Shown: positions 26,427-36,380, numbered from the stretch's first letter. The stretch is 64,000 bases of DNA from Exiguobacterium oxidotolerans JCM 12280 (GCF_000702625.1 NZ_JNIS01000001.1:2608001-2672000), one strand, 5' to 3'. Numbers and translations: made by a program. Notes: a model not told the origin generated them from the letters alone.

Positions 26427-26804
26427 ATGCTTAGTTCATCCGTGTCACTACCATATGTCGTCTTGTTGTTACTTATGTCGAGTTGTTGTTTACTGTTTGG
26501 CAGTATTCTGTTGTTAAAACACACTGTTCGTGGACGTTATGCGGGCTTTTATTTACTAGCTGCAGCAATTTTTCCGGCAGCGATGCTCATCACGTCTGCT
26601 GAAGGGGCATTGATGTCACAGCTTTACTTTGAAGCGGGTCTCTTTTTAGGATGTGTTGCGTGGCTACTCGTATTAGCGACGGGGTACATGCTCATGATGA
26701 CGAGTGCCGTCACATTTCGTTATCTGTATCGCTATACTTCGTTACCAGCGACGCTCCGGACACGATTCGCGAGTCGGTTCGAGCGAAAAAAACAAATACA
26801 CTAA
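26427..26804 (+). CDS. Small membrane protein of unknown function
   Basis: 125 residues with three to four hydrophobic helices and a basic C-terminus (RFERKKQ). ATG follows GGAGTGAAAAAG. It lies 25 bases after the S-component gene and before a strong terminator, so it is likely the last gene of the ECF operon. No family recognised. Confidence 0.6.
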   Translation: MLSSSVSLPYVVLLLLMSSCCLLFGSILLLKHTVRGRYAGFYLLAAAIFPAAMLITSAEGALMSQLYFEAGLFLGCVAWLLVLATGYMLMMTSAVTFRYLYRYTSLPATLRTRFASRFERKKQIH

Positions 26805-26829
26805 ACCTTTTAGAAAAGTCTCCTTATAT

Positions 26830-26869
26830 AAAACAAGTCCCGCTAGCCGAGCTAGCGGGACTTGTTTTA
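26830..26869. terminator. Bidirectional terminator of the ECF operon and the SDR gene
   Basis: AAACAAGTCCCGCTAG pairs with CTAGCGGGACTTGTTT, T-rich on both strands, between convergent genes. Confidence 0.9.
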
Positions 26870-26881
26870 GGGAAGCATCGA

Positions 26882-27694
26882 TTAATTGGAGTACGCGAGA
26901 TCTTCTTCCGTTGTGTCTTGTTCTTGACGAGCGGGATCCTGGATGCGACCTGTTAATTCTGTCAAGAGACGGCGAGGTAAGAATTTAGCCAGTGAGACCA
27001 TTGCCCGATTGCTCGCACCTGGAACGATGACACGTTTCCCTTTCAGCGTACCGCGGTAACCCGCGAAGGCGACGAGGTGTGACGGCATGCTTTGGAAAGG
27101 CAAAGTGATGTTCGCCCGATTAAAGAAGTTCGTATCCGTTGGTCCCGGACAGAGGCATGAGACTGTGACACCTGAACCATCAAGTTCAGAAGCGAGTGCT
27201 TCAGAGAAGGACAGAACGTAGGCTTTTGTTGCGTAATAGACGCTCATGTATGGACCCGGCATGAAGGCAGCGACGGAAGCGACGTTCAAGATACGTCCGA
27301 AGCCACGATCGACCATGCCTGGTAACAAACGTTTCGTCAGTTCTGTTAAGGCGACGACATTCACATGAATCGAGTCGATGTCTTCCGATGGATCGATTTC
27401 TGCGAAACGGCCGGATGTCGCAAAACCAGCGTTGTTGAATAACAAATCAACAGTCAATTCTTGTTCGTCGAGGTACGTCAGAACACGTGAGACGCTGTCC
27501 GCCTGTGATAAATCGGCTGCGAACGTATAGGCTTTGATTTGATAACGTTTTTCAAGAACATTTTTAAGTTCCGTCAATTTTTTTTCGTTTCGGGCGATCA
27601 AGACACAATCAAACCCGTCGCGCGCCGCGAGCACGGCAAGATCAAGTCCGATTCCGCCAGAAGCCCCTGTAATTAAAGCAGTTTTTCGTAACAT
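26882..27694 (-). CDS. Short-chain dehydrogenase/reductase (YqjQ/DltE-type)
   Basis: 270 residues, NAD(P)-dependent oxidoreductase of unknown substrate. TGASGGIG is the cofactor loop, NNAGFATSG the central motif, and YYATKAYVLSF carries the catalytic Y-x-x-x-K. A positively charged C-terminal tail follows the Rossmann core. ATG at 27694 with GGAGG upstream is chosen over the longer frame. It is monocistronic, with its own terminator. Confidence 0.88.
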   Translation of the reverse strand: MLRKTALITGASGGIGLDLAVLAARDGFDCVLIARNEKKLTELKNVLEKRYQIKAYTFAADLSQADSVSRVLTYLDEQELTVDLLFNNAGFATSGRFAEIDPSEDIDSIHVNVVALTELTKRLLPGMVDRGFGRILNVASVAAFMPGPYMSVYYATKAYVLSFSEALASELDGSGVTVSCLCPGPTDTNFFNRANITLPFQSMPSHLVAFAGYRGTLKGKRVIVPGASNRAMVSLAKFLPRRLLTELTGRIQDPARQEQDTTEEDLAYSN

Positions 27695-27838
27695 AACAAA
27701 ATCCTCCATTCACATAATTGAATCATTTTCTAATTGTACCATTCCCTATTGTTCCCTTGAATCCTGCCACGTAAGCATTTACTTTCGAAACGCGGGGCAG
27801 AACCGTTATGATAAGAAAGAGAGAGGAAGTGCGAAGGA

Positions 27839-29299
27839 ATGAGAAAAAATGTCACGATTGCGCTATTATTAGCAACGTTTTTAGCCGCGATCGAAGGAAC
27901 GATCGTCGCGACGGCAACGCCCGTCATGGCGAGTGAATTAAATGGAGCGAAGCTCGTCAGTTGGATTTTTGCAGGGTTTCTTTTATTTATGGCGGTTTCG
28001 ACACCGATTTACGGGAAGATGGCCGATTTATATGGGCGCAAACGCGTCTTGTTATTTGGAATCGGGGTCTTTACGGTCGCTTCGTTAGCATGTGGACTCG
28101 CCCAGTCGATGGAAACCTTAATCATTTTCCGTGCGGTCCAAGGAATCGGGGCAGGCGCGGTTCTCCCGATTGCGATGACAATCATCGGCGATTTGTATAC
28201 ATATGAAGAGCGCGGAAAAATTCAAGGAATCTTGAGTGCTGTTTGGGGGATATCCGGTGTTGCCGGACCACTCCTCGGAGGATTTTTAGTTGAATCGTTA
28301 TCTTGGCGGTATATTTTCCTGTTGAACGTTCCGTTTGCGCTCGTGTCGTTCATCATGATCGTCGTCTTCTATAAGGAAACTGTCAAGGCGACGTCGCGGA
28401 AAATTGATTACCGGGGAGCACTACTATTTGCAGTTGGTATGAGTGCCTTACTATATGGTCTGTTATCAGGAAGTGAAGCGGAACAGTTTTTACGTCCGAC
28501 AGTCATCGGTAGTTTTTTGATCAGTGCGGTGCTGTTGTTTCTCTTTTATCGGGCCGAGAAAAAGGCGAGTGATCCACTCCTGCCGCCGGCTGTCATCAAA
28601 CATCCTGTCATTGTCGTGATTAACCTGGCAGTGTTCTTCTCCGCCTGGGTGCTCGTCTCGATGTCAGCCTACATCCCGATTTTTGCACAAGGCGTCCTCG
28701 GAAAAAGTCCGACCGAAGCCGGCTTCATGTTGATGCCGCTCTCGTTATTTTGGACGATTACGGCAATCATCGGTGGGCGGACGATTGGGACGGCGTCACC
28801 GCGTTATCGAACGATGTCCGGGATGGGGTTACTCGTCGTCGGGATGCTGATTTTAGTCTTCATCTCACGTGAGACGAGTGATGTGTTCCTCTATCTTGCG
28901 GTTTCCTTGATTGGAATCGGGTTCGGTTTATCGCAACCGGTCTTCATCGTTGTCTTGCAAACGTCAGTCGGTCGCTCGCTCCGTGGTTCAGCGACGGCCG
29001 TCAACTCCTTTTTGAGTACGACGGGACAAACGCTTGGTGTCGCCATCTTCGGGACGATTTTTAATCTATCGATCATTCAAGCGTTTAACGATTCGAAAAT
29101 ATTATCCGGTTATTCAATTGATCCGTTTTTCCAAGCGACGACGGCGAACCGGTACGGGAATGCCGTCCATACGGCGGCGGAACTGGCCTTAGCAGACGGG
29201 TTACGGCTCGTCTTCATCGGCGGTGTCTTATGTGCGCTCGTCGCGTTCGCGATGACGTTCCGCTTACCAAAAGTTCGTCCGGACGATAAACCAAACTAA
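27839..29299 (+). CDS. MFS multidrug exporter, DHA2 (EmrB/QacA) family, 14 helices
   Basis: 486 residues. Motif A reads GKMADLYGRKRV and motif C-like GISGVAGPLLGGFLVE; the N-terminus (LATFLAAIEGTIVATATPVM) carries the DHA2 motif D1. About 14 transmembrane helices are visible. A promoter with TATGAT as -10 lies just upstream. Likely a proton-driven drug or metabolite exporter; the substrate is unknown. Confidence 0.88.
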   Translation: MRKNVTIALLLATFLAAIEGTIVATATPVMASELNGAKLVSWIFAGFLLFMAVSTPIYGKMADLYGRKRVLLFGIGVFTVASLACGLAQSMETLIIFRAVQGIGAGAVLPIAMTIIGDLYTYEERGKIQGILSAVWGISGVAGPLLGGFLVESLSWRYIFLLNVPFALVSFIMIVVFYKETVKATSRKIDYRGALLFAVGMSALLYGLLSGSEAEQFLRPTVIGSFLISAVLLFLFYRAEKKASDPLLPPAVIKHPVIVVINLAVFFSAWVLVSMSAYIPIFAQGVLGKSPTEAGFMLMPLSLFWTITAIIGGRTIGTASPRYRTMSGMGLLVVGMLILVFISRETSDVFLYLAVSLIGIGFGLSQPVFIVVLQTSVGRSLRGSATAVNSFLSTTGQTLGVAIFGTIFNLSIIQAFNDSKILSGYSIDPFFQATTANRYGNAVHTAAELALADGLRLVFIGGVLCALVAFAMTFRLPKVRPDDKPN

Positions 29300-29352
29300 A
29301 AAAACCGCTGAACGTCCGACTCGCAGGTGAGAGGAGGACGTTCAGCGGTTTG
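29299..29352. terminator. Bidirectional terminator between MFS and EamA genes
   Basis: AACCGCTGAACGTCC pairs with GGACGTTCAGCGGTT around a 20-base loop; T run on each side. Confidence 0.85.
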
Positions 29353-29353
29353 C

Positions 29354-30250
29354 TTATTCAGTAACAGAAGTCGCCGTTTCACGTGCGACGAGTTGCGCCC
29401 GGATGTCTTTTTCATTCCGGCGTAAGAACAGACCGATGCCGACAAGGAGTAGTGCGGCACCCGTGATTTGAATCCAAGTCAGCGATTCCTGGAATAAGAA
29501 GTACCCGAAAATCATCCCCCAGACCGCTTCACCGAGAATCGTGATGCTGACGATGCTCGCACTGACACGGGACAGCGCCCAGTTGAACAAATTATGCCCG
29601 AGTAACGTCGGGAAGATGGCGAGCAACACATAAATCAACCAATCTGTTTGAAAAGCCGAAACCAAGTCGACGGACTGAATCAACGAGAACAGCAGCAAGA
29701 CGACGGACGCGACGGCATAGACGGCAAAGGAATATGTATTCGTCGAGACGCTTGTCCGGACGTGTTGGCCGAGTAACCAGTATCCGGCGACTAAAATCGT
29801 CGCGAGTAGGGCCAGCCCGTCACCAATCAAGGCACGCGTTCCGACGGCGATGTCACCGTATGCGACAAGTCCGCCGCCAAGCAGGGCGACGCCGACGAAA
29901 AACAGCGCTTTACGTGACGGATGTTGCTTAAAGAAGACGGCGTTCCCGACTAACACGAAGATCGGACTGGCGGTTACGAAGAGCGTTGAGCTGGCAACTG
30001 TCGTATAATCAAGAGAGAGAAACCAAAGCCAAAAGTGTCCGGCTAACAGGACGCCACTTAAAATCATGTGGCGAATCGTTGCGGAACTGAGGCTGAACAA
30101 TTCTTTAACTTGAATGAGCGGCAGTAAAAGAAACGTCGAGAATAACATTCGGAAAAAAGCGACGGCCTCGATTGGCGTGTCTGCCCATTTCACGAAAATA
30201 GCCGATGTCGAAATAAAGAATAACGCCATGAATAAAGTAAAATACGGCAT
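29354..30250 (-). CDS. DMT-superfamily EamA transporter
   Basis: 298 residues with ten hydrophobic helices in two EamA repeats (first begins FFISTSAIFVKWAD, second about residue 150). Exports or imports small metabolites; substrate unknown. ATG at 30250 follows GGAGG by five bases; the open frame extends upstream without a ribosome site. It is divergent from topB, 44 bases apart. Confidence 0.85.
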   Translation of the reverse strand: MPYFTLFMALFFISTSAIFVKWADTPIEAVAFFRMLFSTFLLLPLIQVKELFSLSSATIRHMILSGVLLAGHFWLWFLSLDYTTVASSTLFVTASPIFVLVGNAVFFKQHPSRKALFFVGVALLGGGLVAYGDIAVGTRALIGDGLALLATILVAGYWLLGQHVRTSVSTNTYSFAVYAVASVVLLLFSLIQSVDLVSAFQTDWLIYVLLAIFPTLLGHNLFNWALSRVSASIVSITILGEAVWGMIFGYFLFQESLTWIQITGAALLLVGIGLFLRRNEKDIRAQLVARETATSVTE

Positions 30251-30293
30251 GAGTACCTCCACGTGTCTGTAGTTAGGAAATGAGGGTGTAACG

Positions 30294-32414
30294 ATGCAAT
30301 TGATCATTGCGGAAAAACCAAAACAGGCTGAAAAGCTCGCAGCGCCCTATCCATCGGTCAAGCGAGACGGATACATCGAAATCAAACCGTGTGAGCGTTT
30401 CCCGAGTGGAGCGAAACTGGCTTACGCCGTCGGTCATCTTTGTGAATTACAGGAACCGGCCCATTATGATGCCAAGTGGAAACGCTGGAACTATGACCAT
30501 CTGCCAATCATTCCGGAACGGTTCGATTACCGGCTCGCGAAAGGGAAGAGCAAAGCCTTTCAAGTCATTAAAAAACTGTTGAACGAGCGGACGACGACTT
30601 CCATCATTATAGCATCTGATGCCGAGCGAGAGGGAGAGGCAATCGTCCGATTGATTCTTCGCCTGGCCAATAATGCAAAACCGATCGAGCGACTGTGGAT
30701 TTCAAGTTTGACGCCGCAAGCCGTCGATCATGGATTTGCGAATCTACTGGACGGAAAAGCAACGGAAAATATTTTTCATGAGGCGATGAGCCGTGCATGC
30801 GCCGATTGGCTGATCGGCATGAATGCATCGCGTGCCTATACGACGTTACTGAAGAAAAAAGGCATTGCCGATGTCTTTTCGCTTGGGCGTGTCCAGACAC
30901 CGACACTTGCCTTGATCGTCGACCGTGAGAAACAAATCGAACAGTTCAAGCCGGAAACCTATTTTGAAGTCGAGGCTGACTTTTCGCTATTTAAAGGAAA
31001 GTACATCGATCAAAAAAAACAGACGAAGCTGACCGACCGGGCACTCGCAGAAGCAATCAAGGAGCGGACGAAAGGGGAAGGCGTCGTTGCGTCCATTACG
31101 AAGACGGAACAAGTCGAGAAACCGCCGTTCTGGTTCAGTTTATCGTTGTTGCAAACGGAAGCGAGTCGCCGCTTTGGACTCGGTGCTAAAGAAACACTTG
31201 ATATCGCCCAAAAACTCTACATTCGCGGCTGGATCAGTTACCCGCGGACGGATTCATCGTTCGTCTCAAAAGAGGAAGCGGGTCAGTTCCCGACGATTTT
31301 GAACCGACTGCTGAAGCAACCGGAATACGGTGGACTGAAGGAAATCTTGACGAAAGATCCGACACACGATAAACGGTATGTCAATTCTGCGAAAGTCAGT
31401 GATCACTATGCGATCATCCCGACAGAAGAAGCAGGAGCGGTCGCGAAGTTATCGGGGCGTGACGCACAAGTGTACGATTTAATCGTCCGGCGTTTTTTAG
31501 CAGCGTTTGCGCCACCCGCGCGCGCTGAAAAAACAGACATCATCACGACAAGGGAGCAAGATCGTTTCCTGACGAAAGGCAGTCGGACGATTGCGCGCGG
31601 TTTCAAAGAAGTTTTACAAATTGAGGCGAAGGAAGTCGAGCTGCCGGCAGTCGAACACGGACAACACGTCGCGATCAAGGGGGCGAAGGTACTTGAAAAA
31701 CAAACGGAGCCACCGAAACGCTATACGGAAGGAACATTAATCCTCGGCATGAAGACAGCGGGGAAAGTTCTTGAAAATGAGTTACAAGCCATCATGAAGG
31801 AAATCGAGGGACTCGGTACGGAAGCGACGCGTGCCGGAATCATCGACGGATTAAAGCGACGCGATTACATCCAGTTGAAGAAAAAAGAGATCCATCCGAC
31901 GGCAAAAGGGCGGATTTTAATCGAAGCCGTCAGCGGGAGCATCTTGGCATCACCTGAGATGACGGCAAAGTGGGAAAGCCGGCTCGACCAAATCGGTAAA
32001 GGGGAAGCATCCGCTGCCCAGTTCGTCGAACAAGCGAAAAAATTGTCGCAACACCTCGTCGATGATGCGAAGTCGCGTGTCGAGCAACTGCATGTCGATC
32101 CGTCGAAAGTCAAATCAAAAACCCGTCACGCCGCGGCAACGAACCGCCCGGTCGGACCGTGTCCGCTCTGTCAGGCGGAAGTACTTGACCGTGGGAAGTT
32201 TTATGGCTGCAGCGGGTATCAAAAGACGAACTGCGGTTTTACCTTGCCGAAAACAATCCTCGGAGCGCGCGTGACACAGACGGAAGTCAAAAAAATCTTA
32301 GCGACTCAAAAAACAAAACCGCTCGAGATGAAGAAAAATGGCCGGACATTCAAGGCGATGTTGTATCTCGAGCGCGATCAACTCAAATTCGAGTTTATGA
32401 AAGGAGAGTCATGA
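30294..32414 (+). CDS. topB: DNA topoisomerase III
   Basis: Type IA topoisomerase, 706 residues, that decatenates DNA. The TOPRIM domain has IIAEKPKQAEKLA at the start and SDAEREGE; the active-site tyrosine is in GWISYPRTDSS. Near the C-terminus a zinc-ribbon remnant is CPLCQAEVLDRGKFYGCSGY. Normal length for Bacillus TopB. The stop codon overlaps the next gene, so they are coupled. Confidence 0.95.
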   Translation: MQLIIAEKPKQAEKLAAPYPSVKRDGYIEIKPCERFPSGAKLAYAVGHLCELQEPAHYDAKWKRWNYDHLPIIPERFDYRLAKGKSKAFQVIKKLLNERTTTSIIIASDAEREGEAIVRLILRLANNAKPIERLWISSLTPQAVDHGFANLLDGKATENIFHEAMSRACADWLIGMNASRAYTTLLKKKGIADVFSLGRVQTPTLALIVDREKQIEQFKPETYFEVEADFSLFKGKYIDQKKQTKLTDRALAEAIKERTKGEGVVASITKTEQVEKPPFWFSLSLLQTEASRRFGLGAKETLDIAQKLYIRGWISYPRTDSSFVSKEEAGQFPTILNRLLKQPEYGGLKEILTKDPTHDKRYVNSAKVSDHYAIIPTEEAGAVAKLSGRDAQVYDLIVRRFLAAFAPPARAEKTDIITTREQDRFLTKGSRTIARGFKEVLQIEAKEVELPAVEHGQHVAIKGAKVLEKQTEPPKRYTEGTLILGMKTAGKVLENELQAIMKEIEGLGTEATRAGIIDGLKRRDYIQLKKKEIHPTAKGRILIEAVSGSILASPEMTAKWESRLDQIGKGEASAAQFVEQAKKLSQHLVDDAKSRVEQLHVDPSKVKSKTRHAAATNRPVGPCPLCQAEVLDRGKFYGCSGYQKTNCGFTLPKTILGARVTQTEVKKILATQKTKPLEMKKNGRTFKAMLYLERDQLKFEFMKGES

Positions 32415-32839
32415 TGCATTACGATTTAATGGAGAACAGGGCGTTCATTCCGATGTTCGAACGTTTTTTGAAGGAAGGAACAACATTGACGGTTTGGTTT
32501 CCCGATGAAGTGACGGTCGGACAAGCCGATGATTTGATTTTTGAAGCGGAAGAACTATTCGGTGTAGTGGCGGAAGTCATCGACGACCCCCAATCATTTG
32601 GCAAAGCACTGTTGTTGCCATATTTGACAGAACAGCAAACACGGGAAGACGGATTTATTCAGTATGAGACAGCGATGACGGAAGAAGTCAAAGCAGTCTT
32701 ACGGGAACTGACCTTACCGATGATGACGGAAGGCGATTTTTCCGTCCTGTATTCCTATCAGATTGATGGATCTGCCGGATCGCTGTTTGTTGAAGATTGG
32801 TTTAATGCGGAAGTTTTGCTTGGAGATGGAAAGAACTAG
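32411..32839 (+). CDS. Conserved-looking cytoplasmic protein of unknown function
   Basis: 142 residues, acidic, no membrane segment or signal peptide. Two adjacent ATG codons (32411 and 32414) follow AAAGGAG. It overlaps the topB stop codon, suggesting translational coupling. Nothing in the sequence points to an activity. Confidence 0.7.
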   Translation: MMHYDLMENRAFIPMFERFLKEGTTLTVWFPDEVTVGQADDLIFEAEELFGVVAEVIDDPQSFGKALLLPYLTEQQTREDGFIQYETAMTEEVKAVLRELTLPMMTEGDFSVLYSYQIDGSAGSLFVEDWFNAEVLLGDGKN

Positions 32840-32899
32840 AAACCTTTTGCACGTCGTTTGCGTATGAACAGATATCAAACGAAGTAGGGGGAAATGTTC

Positions 32900-33385
32900 A
32901 TGTCAAGTATTACTACGGGTCCGCTCCTGTCGCTGCTGAAGACGGGAGGGACGATGGCTTACGTCGAAGGAGAAAGTTTCTTTTCAGACATGCCGGTCTT
33001 CATGGTCATCTTTTTTATCGCGATCTTGTCTTTTATGGCTTTTGCCTTGATCAGTGCCGTCACGAAAGGCGTCTCGACGAACAGTTTGACGAATCATTTG
33101 CGCCATCATGCTTCTGAGCTCGTTACACCGACGGAAGAGGGGGCGCAAGCCTACGTCGCCTATCTCCGTTCCTTGTCGATGTTTCCGGTCGAGAAAACAA
33201 ATTTAGAGCCGGTCCGGTTAGTGAAAGGAATCTCAACGTTGATCAGCACGACGGATCAAATCACGGAGATGACGAAACAAGACATCACGGCCCAGTATGC
33301 AAGGCTTGGTCTGCTCGACGGCGAAATCTTAGCAGATGAAGCACCTGTCCATCATCATTCGACGCACCATTCACACCACTCATGA
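32900..33385 (+). CDS. Membrane protein with histidine-rich C-terminal tail
   Basis: About 161 residues; one clear membrane segment (MVIFFIAILSFMAFALISAV), a soluble helical domain, and a final HHHSTHHSHHS tail that could bind a metal. ATG at 32900 (or 32894) lies behind AGGGGGAA. No recognised family. A terminator follows. Confidence 0.65.
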   Translation: MSSITTGPLLSLLKTGGTMAYVEGESFFSDMPVFMVIFFIAILSFMAFALISAVTKGVSTNSLTNHLRHHASELVTPTEEGAQAYVAYLRSLSMFPVEKTNLEPVRLVKGISTLISTTDQITEMTKQDITAQYARLGLLDGEILADEAPVHHHSTHHSHHS

Positions 33386-33391
33386 ACAAAT

Positions 33392-33427
33392 ATGTCCGGT
33401 CACGATGATGTGGCGGGGCATTTTTTC
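33392..33427 (+). terminator. Terminator after the His-tail membrane protein gene
   Basis: ATGTCCGGTCAC and GTGGCGGGGCAT arms (G-T pairs, one mismatch) followed by six T residues. Confidence 0.7.
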
Positions 33428-33516
33428 TGACGAAAAAGGAGCGAATCCGAACCTTTTTGTCATGTTTTTGTAACATACAACTATTTTTATTAAAATTAGA
33501 TGAAAAGTAAAAGATT

Positions 33517-33544
33517 TTGAGCATATTTAATGGAAAAGTATAAA
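33517..33544 (+). promoter_or_regulatory. Sigma-A-type promoter for the sensor kinase gene
   Basis: TTGAGC (33517-33522), 16-base spacer, TATAAA (33539-33544), in AT-rich DNA about 80 bases before the start codon. Confidence 0.55.
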
Positions 33545-33622
33545 AAACCTTTACAATAGGAAGGACAGGTATCTCCTATACGTATTATTCAACTAGAGGA
33601 GAAGGGGGAGGATCGATCGTTT

Positions 33623-36190
33623 ATGAGAACATGGCTTAATCGAACAATCGGACGCCAAATCATGTCCGCTTTCTATATCATTTTAGCAATGTTATTGCTG
33701 ACATCAGCAGGCGTATATTTCTATACGAAACAGCAGGTGCAAGAAGCTAAACAAGAACTTGCGACGTTAAACGAACACCGGACCAATGCGACGAATTTAT
33801 ATGAATCGTGGCAAAGTCTTCAATATGAGATGCGGGGATTCGTCTTACTTGGAGACGATGAAATGTTAGAGGAAATTAAAGCGAAACAACAAAATATCGA
33901 TCAACAAACGACATGGTTCGAAAAAAATGCGGCATTTGCAGAAGAAGAGCAATACGCAAATGATGCACGGGAGCTGTATGACGCATACACGACGCGCGTC
34001 ATGCCGAGCCTGATTAATTATGTTGACGCTAAAAAAGACGGTGAAGTCGAAGAACCGTTCTTACAAATGGCGACGCTCGGTAAAGTCACGCAAACACCGA
34101 ACCTGGATGCGGATCGGAAATTTAACATCGATACGAAAAGTGCAGCGGACATGAGTTCGAGTATCGTTGACATGGAGACCGTCTTTACGGATTATCGTAA
34201 TTCATTAAATGAGAAGGAACTCGCTGCCCAAAATCGACTAGGGACACAAGTTAACTCATCTCAAGTTCTCGGCTTAATTAACTTAGCAGTTCTTTTATTC
34301 ATCATCGTGTTATTCGTTCGACCATTTATCGCGAAAATTACGCGTCAATTGCGTCAATTGAACCGAGAGAGCAGTCGATTAGCAAAAGGTGAAGATGCTT
34401 CACCTATTGAGGTCTTAAATGCAAAAGACGAGATTGGCGAGTTGACGACGACATTTAATTTAATGGCTGCGTCGATTTCAAATCAAAAATCGCAACTCGT
34501 CTCAAGTAACGATGAATTACAAAGTCAACAAGAAGAGTTAGTTGCCCAACAAGAGGAGCTTCAAACACAACAAGAAGAACTCGAAGAAGCGCTTGATGTG
34601 ACGTTACGCAATGAGACGCATCTGCGGTACCGGAATGAATTGACAGAAACGCTCGCTTCACGCGAGACGTTAACAGCTTATCCTGCCATCATCGAAAAAT
34701 TAATCTCGATTACAGATGCCGAGTTCGGAGCGATTGTCTTTCTTGACGAGGACGAGTATACGGATATCGTCTCTTACGGCATGACGGTCGATCAAGAACG
34801 GAAACTTTTGACGTCATCACTTTCTCTACTTGAGCGAGCGCGTATGCATAAAAAAGCCGTACGTTCAACGAAACAAGTGACGAGTGATCATCCGTTGCCG
34901 TACCCTTATAGCATGTATGAAACGGTCGTACCCGTCATGGACCCATCGACGAACATGATGATTGCAAGCATCTATCTTGTCCGCTACCGTGATCAATTCA
35001 ATGAAGACCAAACGGCTGAAATTTGGTCGTTCTCTCGTCAGCTCGCCTTGTCCTTACTACGGATGCGTGTGTTCGATGAAATTGAGCGGGAACGTGAAAA
35101 AACATCGAAACTGCTACACTCGATTCGTGAGGCAGTCATGTATATCGAAGAAGACCGGATTTTTGCCAATCGTCCATTGCTTGCGTTGTTCCATCATCCA
35201 GCGCACGATCAGTTCAATGACGAGGGCTTGATGACGCTCGATGTCAAAATTGAAGAATTGGCGGTTCAAGTCGATCAACACGATGCCTTCCTTGAGTACA
35301 TGAATCAAGTCTGTAGTCATCAAGTACCGACGGAAAGTCTTTCGCTATCACTTAATAAAGAGGAGCGTTTCGTCACGCTCTATGCAGAAGGGATTCATTA
35401 CGGTGGACGTTTCCGTGGGACGATGCTCGTCTTGCGTGACGTCACGGTCGAAACAGAAGTCGACCGGATGAAGTCGGAATTCGTCTCGACGGTGTCGCAT
35501 GAGTTGCGCACACCACTCGCTTCGATTTTCGGCTACACGGAACTGATGTTAGCAAAAGAGTTGACACCTAACCGCCAACAACGCTATCTCGAAACGATTC
35601 ATGCCGAGACTGAGCGATTGACGGGACTCGTCAATGACTTCCTCGATGTACAACGGATGGAGTCCAGTCAGCAACACTATCATTTTAAAGAGCTTGACGT
35701 CGTAGCGATGATTCGTGAAATCGCTGAGTTCCAAGTCGGTTCGTCTCAAACTCATACTGTCTTGCTCGAGACGGATGACGCGGCAGTCGAAATGATTCAA
35801 GCCGATGAACAAAAAATGCGACAACTGTTCGGTAATTTAATCAACAACGCCATCAAGTATTCACCGGACGGTGGCGCGATTACGATTGGAATCGAACCTG
35901 CCGATGACTTATTGCGGATTCGGATTCAAGATGAAGGAATCGGTATTCCCCGTCACGCCTTGCCAGAGTTATTCAGCAAGTTTTACCGGGTCGATAATTC
36001 CGATAGCCGAAAAATTGGTGGAACAGGACTTGGGCTTGCAATCTGCCAAGAAATCGTTCGTGCCCATGAAGGCATGATTCACGTCGATTCGACAGAAGGC
36101 GCCGGTTCGAGCTTTACAGTCGAATTGCCCATCATTCAAGAAAGTCCGACAGCACTCTCACCAACACTGGAAATGACTGATTTTGAATGA
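33623..36190 (+). CDS. Membrane sensor histidine kinase with HAMP, coiled coil and GAF-like domains
   Basis: 855 residues. Order: membrane segment (~13-33), extracytoplasmic four-helix CHASE3-like region, second membrane segment (~215-235), HAMP, a glutamine/glutamate coiled coil with repeated QQEEL units (~290-325), a GAF-like domain (~345-490), a PAS-like region, HisKA with H626 in VSTVSHELRTPLASIFGY, and HATPase_c with NLINNAIKYSPDGG, DEGIGIP and GGTGLGLAICQEI. No response regulator gene is adjacent; candidates in this window are the Hpt protein and the regulator-phosphatase near 54-57 kb. Confidence 0.92.
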   Translation: MRTWLNRTIGRQIMSAFYIILAMLLLTSAGVYFYTKQQVQEAKQELATLNEHRTNATNLYESWQSLQYEMRGFVLLGDDEMLEEIKAKQQNIDQQTTWFEKNAAFAEEEQYANDARELYDAYTTRVMPSLINYVDAKKDGEVEEPFLQMATLGKVTQTPNLDADRKFNIDTKSAADMSSSIVDMETVFTDYRNSLNEKELAAQNRLGTQVNSSQVLGLINLAVLLFIIVLFVRPFIAKITRQLRQLNRESSRLAKGEDASPIEVLNAKDEIGELTTTFNLMAASISNQKSQLVSSNDELQSQQEELVAQQEELQTQQEELEEALDVTLRNETHLRYRNELTETLASRETLTAYPAIIEKLISITDAEFGAIVFLDEDEYTDIVSYGMTVDQERKLLTSSLSLLERARMHKKAVRSTKQVTSDHPLPYPYSMYETVVPVMDPSTNMMIASIYLVRYRDQFNEDQTAEIWSFSRQLALSLLRMRVFDEIEREREKTSKLLHSIREAVMYIEEDRIFANRPLLALFHHPAHDQFNDEGLMTLDVKIEELAVQVDQHDAFLEYMNQVCSHQVPTESLSLSLNKEERFVTLYAEGIHYGGRFRGTMLVLRDVTVETEVDRMKSEFVSTVSHELRTPLASIFGYTELMLAKELTPNRQQRYLETIHAETERLTGLVNDFLDVQRMESSQQHYHFKELDVVAMIREIAEFQVGSSQTHTVLLETDDAAVEMIQADEQKMRQLFGNLINNAIKYSPDGGAITIGIEPADDLLRIRIQDEGIGIPRHALPELFSKFYRVDNSDSRKIGGTGLGLAICQEIVRAHEGMIHVDSTEGAGSSFTVELPIIQESPTALSPTLEMTDFE

Positions 36191-36193
36191 AGG

Positions 36194-36226
36194 AAACCCT
36201 CTGCGTCCATACGGCGTAGGGGGTTT
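36194..36226 (+). terminator. Terminator of the sensor kinase gene
   Basis: AAACCCTCTGCG and CGGCGTAGGGGGTTT arms with a six-base loop and T run, immediately after the stop. Confidence 0.75.
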
Positions 36227-36380
36227 TGTCTATCTACGATATAATCACGGACATGGGATTAACTTGCTTGGAATCGGGAAATGGAAACTAACGGTTTTTC
36301 TAAAAAATAAGAGAGGATGTTGACTGATGCGTACAATCCGCCCTCCTTGTTAAACGGCGATTCAAGCGAACGTCCGTAAA

